Of a stretch of 64,000 nt of DNA, positions 35,001-41,989 are shown one piece after another. Numbering within the stretch: position 1 is the stretch's first letter; each line of letters begins with the position of its first letter. This DNA comes from Carnegiea gigantea (taxonomy: Eukaryota; Streptophyta; Magnoliopsida; Caryophyllales; Cactaceae), in contig JAKOGI010000184.1 of NCBI GenBank assembly GCA_029747015.1, positions 356,001 through 420,000 of the forward strand, read 5' to 3'. The notes under the pieces were generated by a model. That model searched no databases. It had not been told where the DNA came from and was given only the letters and a program-made list of their open reading frames with translations. The position numbers and the translations under genes were made by a program.

Positions 35001-37790
35001 TTTTTTTTTTGGTGTAAAATGCAATTAGTGATTAGTGTCTCACTAACTATTTGCTTAATTGCTATGAAATTTTAGTTCGAGAGTTGAAACGGTGAGTTAA
35101 ATGGAGGATTCAAACCCAACCGGTAACACTTCGGGTTCGGGTTCGGCTTCCTCTAAATCGTTAGACCCCGGAAGGAAGTATGGGAAGCAAGATCCAACAA
35201 ATAGAAATAATGTTGCAGAGCATCAGGAGGAGGAGGAAGAGGACATAGGAGATGACGATGTTGGTAGATTTGATGATGTTGATCCCGAGCATGTGGTGTT
35301 GGATGATGATGATGATGATGACGTCGTCTAGTTGATCTTAGATTGCTTTAAGAACTATGTTATATGTTCATTTTTTCTTTCATGACTATGCTTGTTTCTT
35401 TGTGTCTAAACTTCTACTAAGTTCTTGTGTGTGTGTTTTCACTTTTTAGAATATTGTTACGCTAAATTACCGTCTTGTGGACTATTTGCGATACTTTTGG
35501 TGCTTATATTGATGTCTAATTCTTCTTTGATGTCATTACTTTACTCAATTATCATAAATAAGTCATGAAAACTGCTTTCAAACCTTTTTTTAGCTAAAAA
35601 AAGGTTCGCGTCCTTGAGGCGCGCGCCTTCGCCTCGCGCCTCGCGCCTCGAGACCCTTTGCGCCTCAGTGCGCCTCAGTGCGCTTTTTCAAACTAAGATT
35701 CGTTGATGATGATTCCTTGGTTAGCTTTTTCAATAAGCTTAATGAGGCCACAGTAGGAGAATCTTCAGTTGATAGGATGCAATAGGATCTAACCACTCAA
35801 GGGTGCTTCACTGTTAGATCTTTTTATTTGAAGCTTCTTAATAGGAAGTTTTCACCACAGGAGGTTCATTCTGAAAAAGGTTTCCCTTACAAGCTCATTT
35901 GGAAGTCCTTAGCCCCCTTAAAGGTTTCGTTCTTTATATGGGAAGCTACACATGGGAACATACTAACATGTGACAACTTACAAAAAAAGGGAAAAATTTT
36001 GGTGAATGGATGCTTCATATGTAAAAGGGGTTGTGAATCTACGGACCATTTATTGCTTCATTGTCAGTTTGCAAGCATTCTTTGGAATCTAGCTTTTAGT
36101 TGCTTGGGAATTTCTTGGGTTGCTCCTGATTCTATTAGAAACCATCTTTTGACCTGGGAGGGTTCCTTTGGTAGGAAAGTTAAGAAGAAGAAGAAGGAGG
36201 AAGTCATTGCCCTACATCTTTTGAAGTATTTGGAGAGAGAGAAACATAAGAGTTTTTGAAAACATAGAAACCCCTCTTCAGCGTTTGAAAGAGAATTTCA
36301 TCAAAATTCTCTACTTTTGAAAGAATGGGAAGTTAGCTCTTCCTCTATTGATTTGACAGTTTGTGTGGATAGTTTATACTTAGGTTGTCTATAGCCTTTT
36401 GTATGATGCTCACTGTGGAGCTGAGCTTCTGATCTTTCTATATTAATATATTATCTTTTCCTTATCAAAAAAAGGGGTTTGAGGTTATGTGACACTAATC
36501 CTTCATTCAACCAAAGTAAAACCCTTGATATGATTGAACACCAATCTTTGTTCCTCTAACTAGAAATAAGTAAACTTTCCATACTCTAGATGTGAATGAA
36601 AAAATCTTAAGCCACAGCAGAAATTCCTCCTTTGCACAATTGCCCGGTCTACAAAATATTTTCAAAAAGCTAGCAGACCAATCCCAGAAAAATAAATTCA
36701 ATCTTAAATCCCAATCCTATAAGTCATGCAGATATCATCCACTCAAGTACCCATGCGAAGAGGACAAAGACATGGTATAGAGAGAAACAAACCAACTTAT
36801 CTTTTCAAATCAGTCTGTGAAAACAGAAGGTAGAATGAACACACTAAACAATAGGAATAGCAGGGGAGTAATATTCAATTATACTAAATGCAAAACTGAG
36901 AGTAGACATAAAGCTTAAATAACCATCAGTTCCAGCAAGCTATTTTCTAAATAACAGCACTATAAATTAAAAATCTAAAGCTATCTGTTGATGCTTCCCT
37001 TAGTATAAGCAATCCAAATCTGAAATTACTCATATCACAAGCTAGCTAATTACAAATTCAGACTATTGCTTAAACTGAATTGTCCCCCTAAGTTTCCAAA
37101 CGTAGACCAAAGAGAGAAACAATACAACGCTAACCTGCTGCTCTGCGACACTGTTGTTGAAACTCCCAGAATCAGTAGCTGGAAAAATTCGCAACTAACA
37201 TTAGTAGACATCAACATCAATATACAGAAACAAAGCTGATGAAGTATCAAGGGAACCACTAGCATGAAGCAGTTACGATTGAAAATTTCATAAGAACAAT
37301 AGCTAACAACGTATCGACATTCCTCAGACAAATGAACCGACGCCCAAACGAAAGGGGAAAATATTAGCAAACTCCACAGGAAATAACGGCTGATCTGTCA
37401 CCCTGAAGTTGGAAACAAAAACCCCAAAAAATTAAAAAACGCAAAATCGAGAAGCCAAATCCAAATATTCCAAACACCCCGCGTCCATGTCCAGCAAGTA
37501 AACCGAAATCTAGATCTGAAGCAAAAAAAGAAAAGACCTTCATTTTGCTCATTCTCAGGGAATTCTTTCTGCAATGCCCGATCGAACATATCAGCAAAGC
37601 TGCTGCTGGAATTGGTAGAGTTGGCTCCAGTGACATTGCCGCTGCCACCGTCGTCAGTGCCGCCACTGCCATCTAGATCGCCAAAATGTCTCGATTCGTT
37701 GGCGATGAGCAGTGGAGGCGAGAGCGCTGCGCTGCAGAGAAGATCGACGATGAGAAAGAGAGAGAAACAACTGCAGAGTGTCCTCCTCAT
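7981..37790 (-). CDS. KEA5-like: K+ efflux antiporter, KEA4/5/6 type (partial, 15 exons in window)
   Basis: A cation/proton antiporter of the CPA2 family. Plant KEA4-6 are known to work in the Golgi, trans-Golgi network and prevacuolar compartments, exchanging K+ for H+ to set luminal pH. CDS exons, 5' to 3': 37790-37538, 37178-37135, 27672-27614, 27326-27248, 27128-27067, 26987-26912, 25548-25474, 25133-25062, 24969-24886, 14501-14433, 13581-13504, 13326-13238, 8828-8732, 8598-8545, 8076-7981. All introns are GT-AG and every phase joins, giving 1,287 nt or 429 codons without a stop. The product has a signal peptide, a luminal Ser/Asn-rich acidic N-terminus and the Na/H-exchanger membrane domain. 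The usual family length is about 570-600 residues, so the last ~140 residues lie left of the window. The introns carry most of the mobile DNA seen here. Confidence 0.93.
8545..8598 (-). CDS. KEA5-like: KEA exon 14 (residues 380-397)
   Basis: Encodes [18 protein letters not shown], a conserved KEA segment that opens a membrane helix. Acceptor TTCAG, donor TGG/GTTAGT, phase 0. Confidence 0.92.
8732..8828 (-). CDS. KEA5-like: KEA exon 13 (residues 347-379)
   Basis: A hydrophobic helix followed by [14 protein letters not shown], typical of KEA4-6. It begins with the third base of a serine codon split with exon 12. Donor CAG/GTGAGC. Confidence 0.92.
8829..10331. other. KEA intron 12, proximal part
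   Basis: The 3' part (in gene direction) of a 4.4-kb intron. No exon or element recognised. A perfect 19-bp tandem pair of CATCTACAACCTCCCTTAG lies near 10,265-10,302. Confidence 0.4.
10332..10500 (-). mobile_element. tRNA-derived SINE (Au-like) in KEA intron 12
   Basis: On the minus strand a box A-like TGGATAAAGTGG (10473-10484) is followed about 33 bp later by a box B GGTTCGAGTC (10431-10440). These are the two internal RNA polymerase III promoter elements of tRNA-derived SINEs. The body continues with TATTGGGCCAATATTAGC and a GAAATGGAGGATC block, and ends in a short A run (10334-10340), as in plant Au-type SINEs. It has the same orientation as KEA. The target duplication was not resolved. 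Confidence 0.65.
10501..11339. other. KEA intron 12, central part
   Basis: No recognisable gene or element. The ORF-like frames here show no domain. Confidence 0.35.
11340..12330 (-). repeat. Possible solo LTR or short non-coding LTR element
   Basis: Read on the minus strand, this block looks like an LTR: a TATA-like AACTATAAATTAGCCTCC near 11,765-11,785, then an untranslated-leader-like stretch with GAATTAATGAATGAAAG. There is no coding potential. The borders are guesses, because no second copy is present in the window. Confidence 0.35.
12331..13237. other. KEA intron 12, distal part with C14/A12 tract
   Basis: Non-coding. A 14-base C run followed directly by a 12-base A run lies at 13046-13071. 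Confidence 0.5.
13238..13326 (-). CDS. KEA5-like: KEA exon 12 (residues 318-346 and two bases of 347)
   Basis: Starts [16 protein letters not shown]. This Asp318, with the Gln317 ending exon 11, forms the conserved Q-D pair in the ion-transporting helix of KefC/KEA antiporters. Acceptor CCAG, donor TC/GTAAGT, ends phase 2. Confidence 0.93.
13504..13581 (-). CDS. KEA5-like: KEA exon 11 (residues 292-317)
   Basis: Encodes VLKFLMERN, then [13 protein letters not shown], a highly conserved CPA2 block. Acceptor TTCTAG, donor CAG/GTATGC, phase 0. Confidence 0.93.
14433..14501 (-). CDS. KEA5-like: KEA exon 10 (residues 269-291)
   Basis: Encodes [20 protein letters not shown], a KEA4-6 signature with the SMSST motif. 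Acceptor TTTGCAG, donor ATG/GTATGT, phase 0. Intron 9, upstream of it, is 10,384 bp and holds a whole gypsy element. Confidence 0.93.
14502..15080. other. KEA intron 9, part next to exon 10
   Basis: AT-rich intron sequence without a recognised element. Confidence 0.4.
15082..15863 (-). mobile_element. LTR fragment of a minus-strand retrotransposon with primer site
   Basis: GCTCTGATACCA at 15082-15093 is the reverse complement of the initiator-Met primer site. It lies beside TGTATCTCCC (15101), which would be the LTR end of a minus-strand element. The following ~700 bp is LTR-like and non-coding. The interior that should lie left of 15,082 is missing, so this is a remnant, and its right border (up to 15,863) is uncertain. 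Confidence 0.45.
15864..16552 (+). repeat. Extra truncated LTR copy (A) of the intron-9 gypsy family
   Basis: Starts TGATGGGAACC and aligns with 16553-17250 and 22507-23200. Shared blocks include GACTCCACAAGCACCAAGGA, TTCGGCCAGAATTTGGCCCG and TTTTGGCCTATATCTCCCAA. It stops abruptly at CTCTCTCTAT, where the next LTR copy begins, and lacks the last ~390 bp. Confidence 0.85.
16553..17637 (+). repeat. 5' LTR (copy B) of intron-9 gypsy element
   Basis: TGATGGGG to TCGTACA, 1,085 bp. A TATA-like CATTATATAA lies near 17,170, with a pyrimidine-rich stretch before the end. The primer site follows directly. Confidence 0.85.
17641..17654 (+). promoter_or_regulatory. Primer binding site (initiator tRNA-Met)
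   Basis: TTTGGTATCAGAGC three bases after the 5' LTR. Confidence 0.85.
18147..18833 (+). pseudogene. Gypsy gag (capsid part)
   Basis: A 228-residue frame. An acidic and His/Arg-rich N-terminus is followed by a retrotransposon-gag domain ([66 protein letters not shown]). It ends at TAA before the zinc knuckle, which lies in another frame. Proteins of this family form the cytoplasmic particle in which reverse transcription occurs. Confidence 0.9.
18911..19121 (+). pseudogene. Gypsy nucleocapsid zinc knuckle and linker, broken by a MITE
   Basis: [14 protein letters not shown] (C-X2-C-X4-H-X4-C) lies at about 18,926-18,967, in frame 2 while gag is in frame 3. It is followed by an acidic linker. 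The frame meets the insertion at 19,122. Confidence 0.85.
19122..19286. mobile_element. 165-bp MITE inside gypsy gag-pro
   Basis: Flanked by 10-bp direct repeats GTGATTAGAA (19112-19121 and 19287-19296). The ends are inverted: GGATTCAAAATG at 19128 and CATTTTGAATCC ending at 19286. The reading frames left and right of the insertion meet only if the element and one repeat are absent, so the insertion came after the gypsy element was coding. Target duplications of 9-10 bp are usual for Mutator-like elements. Confidence 0.8.
19297..20009 (+). pseudogene. Gypsy aspartic protease and linker
   Basis: [20 protein letters not shown] holds the D-G/S-G type active site (about 19,390). A TAA at 19,515 splits it from the downstream part with [12 protein letters not shown], where the usual LLGRPW has Gly replaced by Arg. 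A second frame change follows near 20,005. Confidence 0.85.
20006..20620 (+). pseudogene. Gypsy reverse transcriptase
   Basis: Contains [20 protein letters not shown], then [14 protein letters not shown] and the catalytic [10 protein letters not shown] (about 20,437-20,466). The usual CVDYRAIN reads CVDNRAIN. A frameshift near 20,530 separates it from the rest of pol. Confidence 0.9.
20532..21860 (+). pseudogene. Gypsy RNase H and integrase (zinc finger plus catalytic core)
   Basis: First the end of RT ([12 protein letters not shown]). Then RNase H ([43 protein letters not shown]). Then the integrase HHCC finger ([22 protein letters not shown]) and the core with DFITGLP and MVSDRGTKF. It ends at a TGA in place of a conserved Trp codon in the core. 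Confidence 0.9.
21861..22675 (+). pseudogene. Gypsy integrase C-terminus, reading into the 3' LTR
   Basis: Two pieces: 21861-22184 ([20 protein letters not shown]) and 22283-22675 ([29 protein letters not shown]). The second frame crosses the LTR start at 22507 and continues about 56 codons inside it. An in-frame TAG lies near 22,274. Confidence 0.85.
22507..23370 (+). repeat. 3' LTR (copy C), with a different 3' end
   Basis: Starts TGATGGGGACC and follows copy B to about 23,365 (CACCCTTGCTA). Beyond that point it no longer matches B, whose last ~220 bp have no counterpart here. The true end is therefore unclear. Confidence 0.75.
23371..24885. other. KEA intron 9, repeat-like non-coding part
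   Basis: Unrecognised sequence after the 3' LTR; it may include the rest of the LTR or of the older minus-strand element. A 15-base C run lies at 24827-24841, shortly before exon 9 on the gene strand. Confidence 0.4.
24886..24969 (-). CDS. KEA5-like: KEA exon 9 (residues 241-268)
   Basis: Encodes [20 protein letters not shown] and ends CGVTAS, a transmembrane helix of the antiporter domain. Acceptor TTGCAG, donor TCG/GTATAT, phase 0. Confidence 0.93.
25062..25133 (-). CDS. KEA5-like: KEA exon 8 (residues 217-240)
   Basis: Encodes [20 protein letters not shown], the most strongly conserved CPA2 motif (FLLFxxGLEF). Acceptor GTGCAG, donor AAG/GTCTGA, phase 0. Confidence 0.95.
25474..25548 (-). 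CDS. KEA5-like: KEA exon 7 (residues 192-216)
   Basis: Encodes [19 protein letters not shown], with the conserved GYLLAGxxxGP motif of CPA2 exchangers. Acceptor TTGCAG, donor CAG/GTATCC, phase 0. Confidence 0.95.
25549..26911. other. KEA intron 6
   Basis: 1,363 bp, with no element recognised. A C11 tract (26586-26596) and an A17 tract (26611-26627) lie close together. Confidence 0.5.
26912..26987 (-). CDS. KEA5-like: KEA exon 6 (residues 166-191)
   Basis: Encodes [20 protein letters not shown] and ends AGQP, the first membrane helix of the exchanger domain. Begins with the third base of Arg166; donor CCG/GTAATG. Confidence 0.93.
27067..27128 (-). CDS. KEA5-like: KEA exon 5 (residues 146-165 and two bases of 166)
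   Basis: Encodes [20 protein letters not shown], a KEA4-6 signature just before the membrane domain. Acceptor GAACAG, donor AG/GTTAGC. Confidence 0.95.
27248..27326 (-). CDS. KEA5-like: KEA exon 4 (residues 119-145)
   Basis: Encodes [20 protein letters not shown] and ends LIDRK. This luminal, acidic segment is typical of KEA4-6. Acceptor TTTTAG, donor AAG/GTATAT. Confidence 0.94.
27614..27672 (-). CDS. KEA5-like: KEA exon 3 (residues 100-118 and two bases of 119)
   Basis: Encodes [19 protein letters not shown], a basic and acidic, probably helical stretch of the N-terminal luminal region. Acceptor CCAG, donor AA/GTATGT. Confidence 0.92.
27673..33059. other. KEA intron 2, 3' portion
   Basis: Mostly unassigned intron. 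Seen here: homopolymer tracts (C13A17 at 27893-27922, C10 at 28103, G11 at 30422, G12 at 31412), a perfect 47-bp tandem duplication (29457-29550), and two stretches related to the 165-bp MITE (about 29,655-29,750 and 32,390-32,460). A box A-like TGGCTGAGTGG occurs at 27,770, but no good box B follows, so a SINE there is not claimed. Confidence 0.4.
29457..29550. repeat. Perfect 2 x 47-bp tandem duplication
   Basis: 29457-29503 and 29504-29550 are identical, both starting GCCACTCTCTGTTTCATGAC. No divergence is visible, which points to a recent duplication. Confidence 0.9.
33065..33535 (+). pseudogene. LINE reverse transcriptase, C-terminal part
   Basis: Reads [20 protein letters not shown], then the catalytic FADD (33272-33283) within [14 protein letters not shown], then [11 protein letters not shown] and TYLGLPLGA, the typical order in plant L1 elements. 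The GLRQGDP part and the FADD part share one frame. Confidence 0.9.
33536..34189 (+). pseudogene. LINE post-RT region
   Basis: Continues with [44 protein letters not shown] and the tryptophan-rich region, as in many plant LINE pseudogenes. Stops occur at 33,533 and 33,703. The frame runs up to the hAT insertion point. Confidence 0.88.
34190..35697. mobile_element. Non-autonomous hAT-type transposon inside the LINE
   Basis: The termini are CTTAGTTTGAAAA (34190) and its inverse TTTTTCAAACTAAG (to 35697). The flanking 8-bp direct repeats are ATTCGTTG (34182-34189 and 35698-35705); 8-bp duplications are the hAT hallmark. The subterminal 100 bp on each side are packed with GAGGCGC/GCGCCTC words. 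The LINE frame on the left continues on the right across one copy of the duplication, confirming both borders. The interior keeps a small hAT-derived ORF. Confidence 0.88.
35101..35331 (+). pseudogene. Remnant hAT transposase ORF, N- and C-terminal ends fused
   Basis: A 76-residue frame. A Ser/Gly-rich start leads into [18 protein letters not shown], which resembles the sequence just before the BED zinc finger of plant hAT transposases (D-P-x-x-K-Y). It then passes straight into an acidic tail (EEEEED, DDDDDDD) like hAT C-terminal ends. The catalytic RNase-H-like domain is missing, so an internal deletion seems to have joined the two ends in frame. A pyrimidine-rich, intron-like stretch precedes the ATG. 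Confidence 0.6.
35698..36262 (+). pseudogene. LINE zinc-finger (zf-RVT) C-terminal region
   Basis: Contains [20 protein letters not shown] and then [18 protein letters not shown], the zf-RVT domain found at the end of plant LINE ORF2. A stop at 35,783 and loss of the frame after 36,170 show decay. Confidence 0.88.
36474..37134. other. KEA intron 2, 5' portion
   Basis: Intron sequence between exon 2 and the LINE; nothing else recognised. Confidence 0.5.
37135..37178 (-). CDS. KEA5-like: KEA exon 2 (residues 85-99)
   Basis: A 44-bp exon reading [15 protein letters not shown], matching the FNNSVADQQ-type segment of Arabidopsis KEA4-6. Acceptor CCAG/C, donor CAG/GTTAGC. The phase fits exons 1 and 3. 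Confidence 0.92.
37538..37790 (-). CDS. KEA5-like: KEA exon 1 (start codon, signal peptide, residues 1-84)
   Basis: ATG at 37788-37790. An in-frame TAA lies upstream with no ATG between, so this is the first possible start. Residues 1-24 form a signal peptide (MRRT, then a hydrophobic core to SAALS). A Gly/Asp/Ser/Asn-rich luminal segment with N-glycosylation sequons (N31, N52, N57, N60) follows, then the KEA4-6 signature [17 protein letters not shown]. Donor AAG/GTCTTT, ends phase 1. Confidence 0.93.
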
Positions 37791-38043
37791 ACCGCTCTCT
37801 CTCTCTCGCTCTCTCTCTCCAAAATAACAACCAACGCTTGAAGATTTCCCAATTAAGGCAGAGAGGAGGAAAGGGAAAGCCAAGGAAACTTAGAGAGGGA
37901 CAGTAGTGAAGCTGAAAGCTGCTGTATCTGTAATCAGTAATCAGTATCTGACCCTGTTGTATCAACGTAACAGCGTCATCTTACAGATGAAATTGTCAGT
38001 CAAAATCAGCAGTCGCGCTGGGAGATGGGGAGAGAGCATATAT
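37791..38043 (-). promoter_or_regulatory. KEA core promoter and 5' UTR
   Basis: A TATA-like ATATAT (38038-38043) lies about 250 bp upstream of the ATG, which would place transcription start near 38,010. The inferred leader ends in a (GA)n tract on the gene strand (37795-37822), common in plant 5' UTRs. No upstream ATG in the coding frame was found. Confidence 0.5.
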
Positions 38044-38212
38044 TCCTTTCGTAGCTTCTAATTTCGGATCTTAGGGAGCTGTACTCACTTGTAAGTCAAT
38101 TACTAATTAATCCATTCACGTTGCTCGATCTATGATTTTATTTTAATTAAAGGATACGTAAATCTCATAATTTGAACCGAAAGTGAGGTTTTTAAAATTG
38201 TTAGTTTTACAA

Positions 38213-38543
38213 TCGATTTGGATTGAGTGGAGAGAATGAAAGGGGAGGGAAATGAATATTAATGAACACTTATTCTCCTTATCTGGGAATATTAAATGAT
38301 GGGAAGAAAGGAGAAGTGGGGAACCAAGGGGAATATTTCACCCTCGTTTCCTTCATTTTTATTCACCACTAAAATGAAGGGAAAGAAAGGAAAATGAAAG
38401 ATTTTTAATAAAATTCTCCCCCCTTCCTCCATCCCTTTTATAGCATATTTAAACAAAGTGAATACAAATCACCTTTCTTTCTTTCTCATCCATTACCTTC
38501 CCATCTCTTCCCATCTTTTTCCCCTCTCTATCTCAATCCAATG
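38213..38543. mobile_element. MITE-like inverted-repeat block upstream of KEA
   Basis: The left edge reads TTGGATTGAG, then an AG-rich run (38215-38260). The right edge ends in CTCAATCCAA (38533-38542), its inverse. The halves are purine-rich on the left and pyrimidine-rich on the right, so the whole can fold. It has no coding capacity. The target duplication is not certain. Confidence 0.5.
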
Positions 38544-38990
38544 TGTTAGAGTGTCTACAATGGAAGTTTCACTCTACCATGGTCCTGTTCTTTTATAGGT
38601 AAATCTTTCTACTTTACTGCTTTCTCATTTCTTCCGGCTCATTTTCACTCTTTAAAATAAATCCTTCTTACTCCTTCCAAATTCCCACTCCTTTCCACTT
38701 CCACATATAACAAATTACTCCTACCCACTCCACCCACTTCTTCCCACTCCTACCCACATCCACTCATTTCTTTTCACTCCTTTACACCCATTTCCATTCC
38801 ACACCTATAATATATCCACGAAAAAAACATGATTTACATTAGTGGAGATTTTATCTTTTGAAACTTGCATTTCTTCGTTTCTCTAACATATGAAACTCTA
38901 AGTTCGATCATCAAATAAAATGTTTGTGATACCCATAACATACAATCTTTAATATTTGTGAGGAACAAAAAGAAAAAAACAAAAAAGTCA
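38544..38990. other. Intergenic, CT-rich stretch
   Basis: Repeated CCCACTCC/TTCCACTCC-like words between 38,680 and 38,810. No gene or element recognised. Confidence 0.4.
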
Positions 38991-38996
38991 CAAGAA

Positions 38997-39150
38997 GACA
39001 AAAAAAGAAAACTTGAGATGGAACAGCCAGGCATTCCACTCCACACGTCGTTCCTCTTGGAACGCACACTACAGCATAAATTTTGAAATGCGAGGCTTGC
39101 AAGACGAACGTGTGCCACTGGGCTATAGATGCTCTTATAAATGCCATAAA
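38997..39150 (-). mobile_element. SINE-like fragment
   Basis: On the minus strand, TAGCCCAGTGG (39115-39125) is a perfect box A. A poor box B-like GTTCCAAGAGG follows near 39,055, and then a T-rich tail (39,012 down to about 38,965). This order resembles plant tRNA-derived SINEs, but the weak box B leaves doubt. Confidence 0.35.
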
Positions 39151-39700
39151 ATGATAACTGAAACAATGCATCAAAAATCATGGATAAAAGTTGAAATCCA
39201 AAAGTTTAAGGTCCTATCCAGACTTAAGAAAAAATATGAAGGAAAGAAAAGTTACAGGGAAAACAAATGTGGAAAAAAAAAAAGTACAGAGAAAGTAAAT
39301 CTCTTTCTCTTGTTTGAATCAAGGAAAACATACGACAAACATATAATCATAAACATATGTCCACCCAAGTATGAATCAATTTAATGTTTTATATTCAAAT
39401 TTTCACGTTAATAAATATTTTTTGATCAAAACTAATAAAATTTTTTATTCCACACACATATTAGAGTAAGCTTTTATATCTATATGCATTCACATATCTC
39501 TTAAAAATTGTACAATGCATCTACAAATGCTAACTTCTCAACTATAATAACAATCGGCCAAAAATATTTAAAAATATGATACATTAAACAAAATTAAAAA
39601 TTGCCTTTTGAAGAAGGGGGAAAAAAGGTTAAGCAATCACTTATGTGTATCCTTCATGTGCAACAACAATCTATGAGGAGAGAAAGTAAATTCCTCTAGG
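39151..39700. other. Intergenic AT-rich stretch
   Basis: Nothing recognised. The pararetrovirus end is somewhere to the right. Confidence 0.35.
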
Positions 39701-39989
39701 GGGCATTGAGGTTGAGGGCTTGGGTCATGGGAGGCTAATTTCCCTTATACTTTTGCATTATTTTGTAGCGAACATTTTGTGGCCTAAGTTTATTTCCACC
39801 AGACTTTTCTCCTATTTTTCTTCTTAGTGATTTTCTGTAAATCAAATATTTTGTTGTTGATCATTGAGATCGTCTAAATCAACTAATTGAACAAGATAAT
39901 AGACTGATTTAGCTTGTTCATTTTCATACTCAATTATAGGTCAATGTATCTCGCATATGGGCTTCTAATGTATGGAACTGTTGTTAGAC

Positions 39990-40220
39990 CATCAAGAGAT
40001 GTGAGAATTCAATGGATTCTTTTAAACATGCATTGTTGAAACTTAGTCTTGAGAAGAATGGGTGCTTTAGATCTAGGATTCTTATGAGGTAAGCCACCAT
40101 TCCATATTCCCAGGCTTTTATGATAGGATCATTTAGAGAGATTGAATTTATTGAAATTCTAACACTACTAGCTCTACATCTATCAGGAAAGAAAAGTGCT
40201 CAATGACTTTCAAATATCAT
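39990..40220 (-). pseudogene. Downstream frame of the pararetrovirus, unknown product
   Basis: A short open stretch (about 40,196 to 39,990) reads through INSISLNDPIIKAWEYGMVA and ends at TAA. Its place after RNase H is where related viruses have their translation-transactivator ORF, but I recognise no motif that proves this. Confidence 0.3.
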
Positions 40221-40599
40221 AACAATAATTATAATAGCAGTCGCTGCAGCCTACATACCAGTCATTGAATACTTTTTCTTGAACATGAGAACTTATTTTT
40301 TTTCTTGAATATCATGAAGATTAAGTTTCTTCACCTTAAGTAATTCACTTGTAACTCCAAAATGCTAAATTTTTGTGCTATTAGATAAGTAGAAGACAAC
40401 ATTAGCACGATCATAAGTTAAACTATCTGCCATAGAATTCTACCAAAAGGAGAAACCCGTTCTAGTAGTAATGGCATTTCATTTTGGATTTTCTCTATTT
40501 TCGGCAGGAGTTCTACTCTGAGGATCACCATTAGTAAGCTCATGAGTTAAACTATCTGTCAGAAAACTCTTCGATCTCAGTATATGTTCAATAGAGAAA

Positions 40600-41000
40600 G
40601 AAAACTGGTTAAGCTATAGTTGCCAATGCAAGAGTCTCCCTTGCAACTTGCATATTTGATAAATTCTTTTTCATAAAACCAAGTATTTCTTTGCAATAAG
40701 TTCGAATAAGAAAAAATTTTAGGGCTAAAAAGATTAAGAACTTTTCAATTCCCCTTATGATTACAAGGATTTCTTTTTTCATTGTGGAATAGTTACATTC
40801 TACTTTATTAAAACTTCCAATGTAATATTTACAAAACTTTTCTCCTCCTTTGATTTTGATTATTGTACTTCAATACTCATTGCTGGCATCTGCTTCAAGA
40901 ATTAAATCACCTCATTCATTAGGCAAATTAAGAACAAGAAGATTTTACACTTTTTTTGAAATTTTGAACAATCTTTAAATCGATGGGGGTTCATACCCAA
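40600..41000 (-). pseudogene. Pararetrovirus RNase H
   Basis: Contains LILEADASNEY near 40,905-40,870, matching the first catalytic Asp block of caulimovirid RNase H, then a YYIGSFNK-type block and a KKEIL-type helix. Stops interrupt it, including one at the Trp expected after NEY. Confidence 0.75.
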
Positions 41001-41259
41001 CTTACTTTTTGCTTGAGTTTCTGCTTCAATGGTTTTCTCAATTTAGATATATCTTCAATGAAATCTGAAGCATATGTAAGACATCCAAGAAACATTTCTA
41101 ATTGCTTTCTATCTTCAATCTTTTTATGGAAATGTTTATTTTTTTTTAGAATATACTTTTGTATGATGATTTATCCAGCTTTCATTTCTAAACCTAAAAA
41201 CTCAATTTCTTGTTTAACATAAATGCATTTGTTGTTACGAAAAATAATACCATGATCAA

Positions 41260-41770
41260 TGCATCTTTAGGTGACAGTTAGGGCATTTATCTTTGTGTTG
41301 TTATATGTTCTTAGAAAGGACAATGATATCATCTATGTAAACTAGACAATAATGATTAAGATCTTTGATAATGTTATCCATTCTTCTTTGAAATATTTGA
41401 GGTACATTTTTAAGATCAAATAGTATCACTATCCAATCATGATGTCCTTGAGGGGCACTAAAAGCAACTAAAGAAATGCTTTCTTCATCTATTTTAATCT
41501 GTTAATATATGCCTTTTGCAATCCATTTTTTAGAACCAAGAGGCTCCTTAAATTTATATTGAAAATGACTGTTTTGTTAGGAATATAATAACCATCAAAG
41601 ATAGTATTATCATTAAGCTTTCTGTAATTGATGATCATTCTATCTTTTGCCCTTTTCTCTTCTGCATAATTTCTTATCATAAAAGCGGGAGTAGTGTAAG
41701 AACTCTTACTGTTTTTAATTAATCCTTTATCTAATAGCTCTTTGATTTGCTTATCAAATTCTTGGATATC
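41260..41770 (-). pseudogene. Pararetrovirus reverse transcriptase
   Basis: IRNYAEEKRAKDRMIINYRK and LNDNTIFDGYYIPNK lie at 41,680-41,560. AFSAPQGHHDWIV lies near 41,460 and the catalytic YIDD at 41328-41339. These are typical caulimovirid blocks, different from those of the gypsy elements here. At least one frameshift lies between the first block and the core, and a stop sits near 41,490. Confidence 0.88.
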
Positions 41771-41989
41771 CTAGCGTGTATAGACTATTTTTTTGACGCG
41801 AGTAATAGTGTTAAGATTTAATAAAGTGATTTTTGCAAATGTCTTACCTTTATCCCAAAAGTGCAGGTATGATCTTTCAGCATGTGTAAGCTTTATTTAA
41901 TTTACTAATGGGAACTGAGTGACCGTTTATTCTGAATATTATTTGTTTTCTGGTATGTGTGCATGGAGAATATAATTTTTGAAAATTAT

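Larger units (their letters stand above)
33060..36473 (+). mobile_element. 5'-truncated L1-type LINE in KEA intron 2, split by an hAT element
   Basis: Starts inside the reverse transcriptase near 33,060 and ends with a short A run (36467-36473). The endonuclease and the first half of RT are missing, the usual 5' truncation of target-primed insertion. It is antisense to KEA. The coding text is interrupted at 34,190-35,697 by a DNA transposon and has several other stops (33,533; 33,703; 35,783). Confidence 0.9.

Noticed and set aside
37612..37827. Plus-strand ORF over KEA exon 1
   Set aside because: A shadow of the real exon on the minus strand.
37791..37883. A 31-residue N-terminal extension of KEA starting at 37,883
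   Set aside because: The codon there is TTG, not ATG, and an in-frame TAA precedes it closely. The ATG at 37,790 begins directly with a signal peptide.
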